From: Bremia lactucae | Lineage: Eukaryota > Oomycota > Peronosporomycetes > Peronosporales > Peronosporaceae | Direction of reading: 5' to 3' | Assembly (NCBI RefSeq): GCF_004359215.1 | Contig: NW_027152200.1 | Coordinates: 23,860 to 49,188 of the forward strand | Length of the DNA stretch: 25,329 nucleotides | Part shown: positions 16,941 to 25,329 of the stretch, one piece after another | How the letters are laid out: each line of letters opens with the position of its first letter | Position numbering within the stretch: the stretch's first letter is position 1 | The notes under the pieces: generated by a model | What the model saw: only the letters and a program-made list of their open reading frames with translations | Database searches by the model: none | Told to the model about the DNA's origin: nothing | Position numbers and translations under genes: made by a program

Positions 16941-17511
16941 ATTCGACCAACGGTAAATCTTGCTTCAATTTGGATACGATTGGACGTAACATCGAAGCAT
17001 CTCTTCGAGGACGCGATTTACGCGTTTTATTTGACCATGTCTCTCTGGATGATCAGAATTGACAAAGTCAGCCGTGTTTCGATCTCTCGGAACACGGATT
17101 GCCAGAACTCCGCCGTAAACCGTGGATCTCTATCCGAGACCAGTTCACGGGGTAGATCATGGAGTCCTAAATCGTGTCGATAAAGACACGAGCACAGCCA
17201 GGAGCTGAGATTGACTCTGGTACTGCAACCAAATTTACCATTTTGCTGAATCTGTCTACAGAAACAAGTACTTCCAATATTTTTGTGATCGTCTTCGGGC
17301 CAAACTTCACATTCGTCGCATTGCGTCGATGAAAGTACGCCGCCAACCCAAGGAACTTTCTAAGTCCCTTGACATCGACTGGAACTGGCCAGTCGGTGAT
17401 TGTGCTCGGCGAGCTCCTCCGCCGTAGTTGCCTTGGCGCGATTTCAGGACGACGTCATCCACGCAGAAACAGTCTGGAAACAGATATGGTACATCTTAGC
17501 ATTCGCANTTT
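16941..17511 (-). pseudogene. Gypsy integrase core and RT fragments, unit copy 1
   Basis: Minus-strand integrase from about 17290 to 16941, with the ELVSDRDPRFTAEFW segment near 17110-17160, then RT connection residues at 17345-17410. The integrase converges on the gag of the same unit. At 17072-17097 the hairpin loop is inverted relative to the 5217-5242 copy. Confidence 0.75.
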
Positions 17512-18095
17512 TGTAGGAATAAATGCACGTGAATCAATTCACTCACAAATAACACACTATTTTAATATACTCGCTTTTGTTTTTACAGTCTCGGCCACAA
17601 GTAACAACCCTGCAAGCATAGACTTTTCTTACATCTCCTGTACTTGTCGTCATTTGTCCTGCTCATATTATCGCTCTTCCTTATATTGCTGCCCTTTCTT
17701 ATCATATTTTTCATAACTTTCCAATCAAGTCCGGGCGCTCTTGGCCTATTTCCACCTTGTAGAAACAGTACATTCTAACACTCCCCCTCGCCCGCACATT
17801 ATATGGCCTTCAAGCAAACATATCACGCAGTTCGACAATCCTTGAGAAGGGAGGGCCTTTGTTAGCAAATCTGCGATCATCTCGACAGACTTTACAAGAA
17901 TTAGTTTCACAATGATGACGCTAGCGTAGTGGCATATAAATTTTGAAAGGAACATCTACGCGCTTGGCACTTGCCGTACTTTGTTTCGCTCTCCAATTGC
18001 GTTATCGCCGCTTGAGTGTCCAGCTTCATTTACATAGGCTCAGTAATTTGCATGCCTTATTCTTGAAGTAGTTCCCTTAATCTCAATTCTTCTCT
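17512..18095 (-). pseudogene. Ty1/copia LTR and RNase H end, unit copy 2
   Basis: LTR 17512-17780, then a minus frame (17955-17746) with VKSVEMIADLLTKALPSQG and GRGGVLE. The ADLLTKAL motif is intact here. The copia 3' end keeps the correct relation of RNase H, purine tract and LTR. Confidence 0.82.
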
Positions 18096-18553
18096 CTTCG
18101 CGCGCGTACAGCGCTAACTGGACGGCGGAGAAAGCATATATAATGGTCTATATCTAGCAATTGAATAGATTTTAGAATATTACCGTGTAAAGAAATGTTC
18201 TCCAAATATTAGCTACCTTTTAGATAATATATTCCCAACCTTTAAGTGTAAATTTCATGTAACGATACACCCTGTTACAGGCTGGCACGTCTTAATGCGG
18301 CCACGCTCAGCTTAGACACTCACCCTGGCACAGCGAAGAAGCGAAATAATCGTCTTCTCTTGCGTGCAGAGAGGTAGTTGTGGTGGACGCCTTAGCGACC
18401 TCATCCAACGCACTAAGTACTCTAGTAAAGTGTCGTCACGACGGTAATCCAGTGCGAAGTGGACTTGTTCTGAAGCGGTACAAGTCAGTAGTGCCCCGTT
18501 ACACCTGGTAGCACTTTGAAGTCCGTTTAAGGAACACACTTCCATCACCTAAC

Positions 18554-18980
18554 ATGGACATGTTAGATGATAATGGAAACACGCATGACGTTTCGCGTGA
18601 TGGCTACTCCTTTCTAACTGACATAGAAAGGATTGCGGTCGAACGAATGAGTTCGACCGTAAGGAACGATGCCATCTTGGCCATGCTGTCCGGTTTGGAC
18701 AGAGATGTCCTCTATTCAGCCATAGCCAAGTTCATACAACATAAACCTGACGAGGCGAAGGAGAAGGTAGTCTTGCTTAATCAGTAAGGCTCTCAACAGG
18801 CAAAACTGTTGAGGTTATAACAGGTACAGACCCCTGTTCTTGGGATGACGCATACGCGTCGTCCCGAAACTCTAAAGATTGACATCTCTAAGTATAGGGG
18901 AGTCGAAGAAGACTCCCTCTTGAGATGGTTGTCGAGTTGGACGCTGCCATAAGACTCGTCACATCGTCAACGAGCAACTC
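18554..18980 (+). pseudogene. Gypsy gag N-terminal fragment, unit copy 2
   Basis: Same start as 15938, but a C-to-T change makes TAA at 18785-18787 (Leu-Leu-Asn-Gln-stop), leaving 77 codons. Another stop follows in gaggttataac. Primer site TGGTAGCAC at 18496-18504. Confidence 0.78.
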
Positions 18981-19556
18981 CTCACAATAAATAATTCTTA
19001 TTCATTGCGACAAAGCTATATCGCCTTGATCCCAGCGCGAAGAACTTTCGCGCTAAGGAAGATTTCTATTTCGATGCTGTTTTAAGTATCGACGTTATAG
19101 TGGCAACAACAAGCGAGACAAATTCTCGCTGATGCATGCCTGGACCGCCTTCAATCGCGATGTCAAAGAGATTGGACGCGAAGCCTGACTCTAAGGAACT
19201 TAACGCGATTCGCTTTAAGTTTGAGGTCCAACCGGTGCAAGGTATAAATTGCATCTGTTGTCACGTGAGGCAGGATTTCAATGCCTCACGTGGGATGATT
19301 CCTGTCCGTGTTGTGTATACAACACGAAGCGAGTAAGAGGGGATGTCGATTCCCTTTCTTCGCCCTGGGGAAGGCTTTGCATCTCTATTGAGATGCGCGA
19401 TGCGATTGACGTTTTGAATTCGATTTACAACCGTCAGGGGCGCGTTTTTTTCTATGGACCTCCCTCACGTCAACAACCAGCTGGGAACGAGGCTCCCAGC
19501 TGTCATGTGAAGGGGTGTATGCATTGTAGATGCATTCACCTAATTTCTTAAGGCAA
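18981..19556. other. Non-coding hairpin-rich middle of unit, copy 2
   Basis: As 16361-16940: no recognised domain, the same set of hairpins. Confidence 0.5.
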
Positions 19557-20127
19557 ATTCGACCAACGGTAAATCTTGCTTCAATTTGGATACGATTGGA
19601 CGTAACATCGAAGCATCTCTTCGAGGACGCGATTTACGCGTTTTATTTGACCATGTCTCTCTGGATGATCAGAATTGACAAAGTCAGCCGTGTTTCGATC
19701 TCTCGGAACACGGATTGCCAGAACTCCGCCGTAAACCGTGGATCTCTATCCGAGACCAGTTCACGGGGTAGATCATGGAGTCCTAAATCGTGTCGATAAA
19801 GACACGAGCACAGCCAGGAGCTGAGATTGACTCTGGTACTGCAACCAAATTTACCATTTTGCTGAATCTGTCTACAGAAACAAGTACTTCCAATATTTTT
19901 GTGATCGTCTTCGGGCCAAACTTCACATTCGTCGCATTGCGTCGATGAAAGTACGCCGCCAACCCAAGGAACTTTCTAAGTCCCTTGACATCGACTGGAA
20001 CTGGCCAGTCGGTGATTGTGCTCGGCGAGCTCCTCCGCCGTAGTTGCCTTGGCGCGATTTCAGGACGACGTCATCCACGCAGAAACAGTCTGGAAACAGA
20101 TATGGTACATCTTAGCATTCGCAATTT
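19557..20127 (-). pseudogene. Gypsy integrase core and RT fragments, unit copy 2
   Basis: Same as 16941-17511, with the inverted hairpin loop at 19688-19713. Here the sequence continues without a break into 20128-20441, so this copy shows what lay beyond the break point of copy 1. Confidence 0.75.
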
Positions 20128-20441
20128 CAAAAACATTGGACGCGAAGCCTGGCTTTAAAGACTTAACGTGGAAGACGAAGTCGTTTTATACGGACTGCAA
20201 ACATTCTGCCGGGAGTGGCAGAGGTTGGAGAGGTGCACTAGATGAAGGGCTCGGCTTCACCCGTTGACATACCTCGCAAGCACGAAGGTACTTGCGCATG
20301 AACTGACACTAGCGGGGCCAGTAAAAGTCGCGACTTACTGTGAGATAAGTTTTCTTACGTCCACGATGCCCACTTGCTCGTGCATCGTGACACTCATACA
20401 TGACGCGCAAGCGCAAATCATTGTGAGTTGGGACGACGACG
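20128..20441 (-). pseudogene. Gypsy integrase N-terminal region
   Basis: Complement of the HHCC zinc domain and the start of the core, homologous to 971-1240 and 5440-5718. At 20438-20440 it is joined directly to RT/RNase H sequence at a shared GAC; 553 bp present in the 4339-10537 copy (5718-6270) are missing, which removes most of RNase H. Confidence 0.75.
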
Positions 20442-22470
20442 CGCTCCGCGCCGTCTGCATCGTATTACATTAACGCGCAGCCGATTGCGAAATCGCTGGC
20501 GTCCCAGACCACATGGAATAGTCTGTCTTGATCTCCAATCGCCAAAATGGGCGATTGCATCAAGCTTTGCTTGATACCTTCAAAGGAACGCTGACAATCT
20601 GCGTTCCATAGCCATTTCTCGCCTTTTTTTAAGAGACGAGAGAGATGAACTGTCATCTCTTTATAATTGCGAGAGTACTTGTCCAAGTACGCCGCTAATC
20701 CAAGGAACTTTCTAAGTCCATTGACATCGACTGGAACTGGCCTGTCGGTGATTGCCTTGATCTTTTCGGGATCAGGGCGCACGCCGTGTTTACCGACGAT
20801 GCACCCAAAAAGTGGTATTTCGCTTGCAGCGAATATACACTTCTTGAGATTTGCATACAACTTATGCTTTCGCATAAGTGTAAGAATCTGACGAACGTGA
20901 GTTTTAGGAACTTTCACGTCCGTCTTACAGTCCATGGATTGGCTATGGACGAATTCATCGTCAAAAAAACTCGGTGCGATTTCTTGCACCGGTCTCAACA
21001 GATTTGTTACACATCTGTTGTACGTTGCAGGGGCGTTACTAAGCCCCTGAGGCATCACTATTCCCAGAGCATCCCACTGGGAGTGCTCACTGCTGTTTAC
21101 GGGATGTCCCTTTCACGCATAAAGATTTGATAGAACCCATCCATCAGATCCATAGACTAAAAGATCGTACTCTTAGACATACCATCTATGATACGTCTTT
21201 TCTAGGCATCGGCGTTTGAGCCGGTATTGTTGCAGCATTCAGTTTGTTGAATGCGTGCACTATCCGCCACCGTCCTGTGGCCTATCACACACAGAAGGTC
21301 GGAGAGCTATGTGGGGGGGTTGACTCCCTTACATGGCCCGCTTTTTTTTACTCGATCGGTAAAGAATTTATCGATCGCAAGTACTTGTTTACGAGGCAGT
21401 GGTCACTGCTTCATGACACAGTACTTCGAGCCCGGTTTGAGCTCGATCTCATGTCGAGTGCCTTTATTCTTAGGTAACTCGCATGGAACTGCTTCAGGGA
21501 ATACATCCCTGAATTCTACTAAATCCTCGTATAGAGGATTTCCCTTGAGTGACTCCCAAGATTGAGTACTGTATCTCTCAATCCGAGTCTTCTCATCGAG
21601 GACATTTTCGTCCATTGATGAGCTGCTAAGAACCCGTACGTTCTCTGCAAAAATTACCGCTGACCGTATGGCGGTTACGTAACCGTCCTCTGTGACGAGT
21701 ACGCAGATCTGCTTATTTTACCACCATGCAGATCTCTCAAGAATCGCTTAGGTTCTAGGGTTGGTAATTAAGTAATCTCCGAAGTTAACTACTGAGGCGC
21801 ATACAGATCAAGAGTATAAGCGCCTACTCTCGAGCTGTTATTAACCAAGACATTTAATGTCTCGGGTTCTTCCTGGGATTTATCCACAGGCTGCCGAGGG
21901 ATTAATCTCTCGGGATCTAGAAGTCTAGTTACTTCAACTATCTGAGGAGATTTCTCCTCCAGTACGTGAAGACCTTTCCCTTAACGTCTTCCGAGTGTGA
22001 TTGCGCTATCACAGTCGGTTCCTCTACGGTTGACTCTCTACTCGAGCTAGGATCATCGTGTTGTCCCTTTGGGGCAACCGGTATACTCCTTGAATGTCGC
22101 CCACTAAGCGTACATTCATTTCTTAATCCACTCGACCTTTTGGAGTGGTGGACCTTTGGCGCTGCCTGTGAATTAACACAGCCGCCGGCAGCTGACTCCA
22201 AAGGTTGATTAGTAATCACACTGGGATCTTATGCAGTCGTACTAACAATACAAACAACTGTACAATAAGTGAGGCCTTCGTACTCACTCGTAGTACATCA
22301 CACGCTTGTAAACGCTCCGAGAGGTTCATCCGATGGCCATCCGATGAACAAGTGGCAGGCATCTTAACGGATCAATGCTGCCAGCTGATCCTTGGCTGGT
22401 TTTTTCTGAGCCAAGGTAAACCTCGGATGACATCAAATTTGTCATCCAAATCCAGTACGGTAGCAGGCGC
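20442..22470 (-). pseudogene. Gypsy RT, linker and protease tail
   Basis: An open frame at 21058-20465 holds 197 residues of RT: PQGLSNAPATYNRC, FFDDEFVHS (FxDD kept, although the residue after DD is Glu instead of Ile), and the connection up to DASDFAIGCALM. Upstream, 21615-21403 reads DLVEFRDVFPEAVPCELP and TRHEIELKPG, the RT lead-in, in another frame. The linker is at 22219-21616. The protease tail, near 22460-22400, reads LDLDDKFDVIRGLPWL. The 5' part of protease and gag are missing beyond 22470. Confidence 0.85.
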
Positions 22471-22592
22471 AAGTTGCTTTTCTTTTTTAATGGCGTTTGC
22501 AACAAATTTGCCATTATCAAACTATTATTGCTGCTTAATTTTTATACTAAATCCATTTTAACTTCCCGAGTTATTTAAGCGAACAAACTAAT
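22471..22592. other. Unrecognised junction sequence
   Basis: About 120 bp between the broken protease and LTR A. It contains aatggcgtttgcaacaaatttgccatt, a hairpin. The last bases, aattg, are the same as those before the LTR on the minus strand at 4339-4343. Confidence 0.4.
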
Positions 22593-23027
22593 TGTAACGG
22601 GATGTATCGTTACATGAAATTAACACTTAAAGGTTATTATTTAATATTATCTAAAGGTAGATAATATTTGGAGAATATTACGTTACATGGTAATATTCTA
22701 AAAGCTTATCCATTGGTAGATATAGACCATTATATCTAATTTCTCCGCGGTCCCGTCAGCGCTGGACGCGCGCAAAGAGAAATACAGATAAGATTTAATT
22801 ACATGTTTGTATTAAATTATAATTAAGTTTGTATTAAGTGATAGACAAAAGAAGAACTTAATTATTTTAATATAGTTTTAATTAAACCTCTTTAAAGCAA
22901 GTGTTATAAAAAGAGTCTTCCTCGGCAGGTACTACTGCACGTGAAGTGACGTGAGGCACCATTCGCACTGAGGCAGTGTGAAGTGGACTTGTATTGAAGC
23001 AGTACAAGTCAGTAGTGCCCCGTTACA
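22593..23027 (+). repeat. Gypsy LTR A, complete (435 bp)
   Basis: Begins TGTAACGGGATGTATCG and ends TGCCCCGTTACA, with perfect 9-bp inverted ends TGTAACGGG/CCCGTTACA. It is followed at once by a primer-site relic and gag, so it is a 5' LTR. Confidence 0.9.
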
Positions 23028-23077
23028 AATCGTAGCACTTTGTAGTCCATCCTAGGACCACAGTTCCATCATCTAAC

Positions 23078-24289
23078 ATGGACATGTCAGATGATAATGG
23101 AAATACGCATCACATTTCGCGAGATAGCTACTCCATTCTAAGTGACATAGAAAGGAGTGCGGTCGAACGAATGAGTTCGACCGTAGGGATCGATGCCATC
23201 TTGGCCATGCTGTCCGGTTTGAACAGATATGCCCTCCATTCAGCCATCGCCAATTTCATACAACATGAACTTGACGAGGCGAAGGTAGCCTTGCTTAATC
23301 TGCAAGGCTCTCAACAAGCAGAACTGTTGAGGGTACAACAGGTATAGACCCCTGTACCTGGCTGGGATGACGTACACGCGTCGTCCGGAAGCCTTAAAGA
23401 TTGGTATCTCTAAGTATAGGAGAGTTCAAGAAGACTCCCTCTTAGGATGGTTTGTCGAGTTGGACGATGCCATAAGGGCTAGTCACTTCGTCGACGACCA
23501 AATGTTCAAGTCGCATTTGCTCAGTCAAATTTGGCAGGTCGTGCCAAAACTTGGGCACTAGGCCTTAAGTTGCGCGACTTATATGTGTTTGGATCGCTAG
23601 AGGCTTTTAAAGCACGGGCCAAACAGGCGTTTGAACAGCCTAGGGCTGAGTTCAAAGCTCGACCAGAGCTTCTGAAACTCAAGCAATGCAAGCGTGATGT
23701 TCACGCTTATGCCCAGCGCATACGACTCTTAGCGAGTTGTATCACGAACAATCCAGTTCATGAACACACGTTGATTATGGTGTTCATGCAAGGTCTTACG
23801 GATGGTTCCGTAAAGGCCCAACAGTTCCGCTTGGAACTGGATACGCTTGAAGAAGCAATATACGTTGCGGAACAGGAGGACTTCAGCTTGAGACAGGCTC
23901 AAGCTAATTCGTCATCATATCGTCCTCCAAGATGACACGAACTGGGAGGTTCAGAAGCTATGGACCTCTCTTATGTCGAAAGCGAGAAATCTCGTTTTTC
24001 GAACAGTAAGCGATTGCCGAAATGCAATCGCTGTCAGAAGTTAGGACACTACGCTCATGAGTGTAGTGCTCCACGCCCAGTACCGAGAGGTACTGAACGT
24101 AATAATGGACGGAATGCCAAAAAGGGCAACGGTCGCGGGTCCGACGTTGTTGCGAAATCGCAACAGCGAGGCGGACCGCCAAAAAAACTGTCGGGGCCAG
24201 TAGGGGCTCAACGCCCTACTGATCCAGCAACCTCAAGAGAATTCGCAAATCTCTTGACGAAAGTTGCTCCAGACACACAATCATTATGA
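23078..24289 (+). pseudogene. Gypsy gag with zinc knuckle
   Basis: Four frames in sequence: 23078-23347 (N-domain), 23367-23561 (RRPEALKIGISKYR, WFVELDDAIRA), 23531-23935 (capsid: KTWALGLKLRD, FGSLEAFKARAKQAF, RDVHAYAQRIRLLASCI, ending at a TGA) and 23960-24289 (knuckle CNRCQKLGHYAHEC, then a basic Gly/Arg/Lys-rich tail). It is the most complete gag in the window. It needs three frame corrections, so it is a recently decayed gene. Hairpins run through the whole coding region. Confidence 0.87.
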
Positions 24290-24570
24290 TTCTCTGCACC
24301 AGGTAATGAGGTGATGAGGTATCCCACCAAGTGACAAATGATTTGTCACTTAGAGCCCTAGTGGACTGTGGAGCGTCGGATAACTTTATTCGTCGCCAGT
24401 CGCTAGAGGGTCGTAGGCTCAAATATGTTGAGCGCGGCATCCCTCCAACGAGGATGACGGTGCGTCTAACGACAGGCGCATTGATACCAGTAATGAAACG
24501 CATAGTGAAATTTCACTACACGTTAAAGGATTTACAGTACGATGATGATTTCATCTCTTCCCACGTTCTA
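24290..24570 (+). pseudogene. Gypsy aspartic protease, truncated
   Basis: Reads NDLSLRALVDCGASDNFIRR with the D-C-G-A active site (gypsy proteases use D[ST]GA or DCGA), then GRRLKYVERGIPP and MTVRLTTGALIPV. Homology stops at YDDDFI (about 24555-24570), before the linker and RT. The remaining residues of the open frame (to 24693) are unrelated. Confidence 0.8.
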
Positions 24571-24728
24571 AACACGAAGCTGGAAAGCAAACAATATGCG
24601 GATTACTACATCTTCAAGAATTTATTGCTAGCGTCTTCAGTCCTTAATATTTACGCTGTTTACACCATGGCCACGACTAAATCTAAATCATAACAATGAC
24701 AAAAATCAATAAATATACGCATTTCATG
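24571..24728. other. Unrecognised sequence after the protease breakpoint
   Basis: Encodes in frame with the protease a tail ending MATTKSKS, with no known motif. No repeat of it elsewhere in the window. Confidence 0.4.
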
Positions 24729-25261
24729 TGTAACGGGCTAAAGTTACCCTAATCTTACACATTCCCCATTAAGTACATTTGTTGTACTTAAGGGGATGGT
24801 CAATTATTAAATAATAGTAATTAGACCCAACCCTCGGGTGTGGTGCACATTTGTGACCAACCCTTGTGGATGTGATGCACATGGGTGCATTCACATTAGG
24901 AGAGATGACGGCTAGCGTCATCAGTTACGCGAGGTATCTATAAAGGTACGCTCGCAATACATATTAAATGATATCTATAGAGATAACATTTTAATTGGTA
25001 AAAATAGGTATTTGTATTTAATTCTATTAAATATAAATCAGTCTGAAAACTACTTCCTACTTGGTAAGTGCGCACGAGGAGACGGATTACCGCTCCCGTG
25101 ACGACACTTAACCAGAGTACTTAGTGTGTTGGGTGAGGCCGCTTGCGCGCCCACCACAACTACCTCACTGCACGCAAGAGAAGCAGGTTTAAACGCTTCC
25201 TCGCTGTGCTAGGGTGTGTGTCTAAGTAGAGCGTGGCCGCATTACGACGTGCCCGCCTACA
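24729..25261 (+). repeat. LTR B, probably complete (about 533 bp)
   Basis: Starts TGTAACGGGC and ends GCCCGCCTACA, imperfect inverted ends; copies end at the same base at 12499 and 13549. Neither flanking purine tract nor target-site duplication is evident, so it may be a solo or rearranged LTR. The start is the less certain border, because the other copies only begin to match at 24853. Confidence 0.6.
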
Positions 25262-25329
25262 CCAAGGCTCGTTCCACGAGTGGTTTATGACTAGCACCCA
25301 GGTACGATACGCCAGTCGATCCATGGCTC
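25262..25329. other. Sequence after LTR B
   Basis: Too short to assign. The hairpin ctcgttccacgag is visible at 25268-25280. Confidence 0.3.

Larger units (their letters stand above)
14898..17511. repeat. Chimeric 2.6-kb unit, tandem copy 1
   Basis: Made of copia LTR (-), copia RNase H end (-), LTR A 5' piece (-), LTR B piece (-), LTR A 3' tip (+), gag start (+), a non-coding part, and integrase and RT pieces (-). Repeated at 17512-20127 with an offset of 2614-2616 bp. The border falls exactly on the copia LTR end (TGTAGG), with a single N at 17508, three bases before it. It also exists inverted at about 1255-3846. Confidence 0.85.
17512..20127. repeat. Chimeric 2.6-kb unit, tandem copy 2
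   Basis: Same order as copy 1: copia LTR 17512-17780 (-), copia RNase H end 17781-18095 (-), LTR A start to 18279 (-), LTR B piece to about 18440 (-), LTR A tip to 18493 (+), then gag, middle and integrase. The first 1.6 kb differs from copy 1 at several percent of sites; the last kilobase (19116-20123) shows no difference that I can find. Confidence 0.85.

Noticed and set aside
1..25329. tRNA or rRNA genes and RXLR-type effector genes
   Set aside because: I looked for a tRNA-like cloverleaf with its internal promoter boxes, for conserved rRNA blocks, and for signal peptide plus RXLR frames, and found none. The tRNA-like TGGTAGCAC is a primer site only.

Overview
The window looks like a gene-poor, repeat-rich stretch of an oomycete genome (Phytophthora or downy-mildew type). 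The only gene that appears intact, 11138-12049 (+), encodes a secreted protein. After its signal peptide it starts with histidine and carries the core motifs of the AA17 lytic polysaccharide monooxygenases, a family known from oomycetes. Almost everything else is decayed LTR retrotransposon: one Ty3/gypsy family with a 435-448 bp LTR ('LTR A', ends TGTAACGGG/CCCGTTACA), a Ty1/copia family with a 268 bp LTR (ends TGTTAG/CCTACA), and pieces of a second LTR type ('LTR B').

Layout. 1-3846: gypsy pol pieces (+), then gag on the opposite strand, then a mosaic of LTR A and LTR B, then a copia RNase H end with its LTR. 3847-4338: a short shared segment and a truncated LTR A. 4339-10537 (-): the longest gypsy copy, in the order 5' LTR, gag, protease, linker, reverse transcriptase, RNase H, integrase. 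It is broken by frameshifts, a 300 bp insertion in the protease and a 230 N gap. 10538-12175: the AA17 gene and its flanks. 12176-13549: two degenerate LTR B copies. 13550-14755: a copia RT relic (+). 14756-20127: two tandem copies of a 2.6 kb chimeric unit that also occurs, inverted, in the left part. 20128-22470 (-): gypsy integrase, RT, linker and protease with the RNase H deleted. 22593-24570 (+): LTR A, gag and protease start. 24729-25261: LTR B.

No element here looks able to move by itself: every pol copy is interrupted and no matched pair of same-orientation LTRs surrounds an intact interior. Some repeat arms are identical next to runs of N, so part of the structure could come from assembly.

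The most striking signal is not a gene. The gypsy sequence, including its coding parts, is saturated with short perfect hairpins, about one every 25-40 bp, often with 7-11 bp stems. Between diverged copies, some stems keep pairing through paired substitutions (A-U, G-U, G-C at the same position), and in one integrase hairpin the loop is inverted. The neighbouring AA17 gene does not show this pattern.
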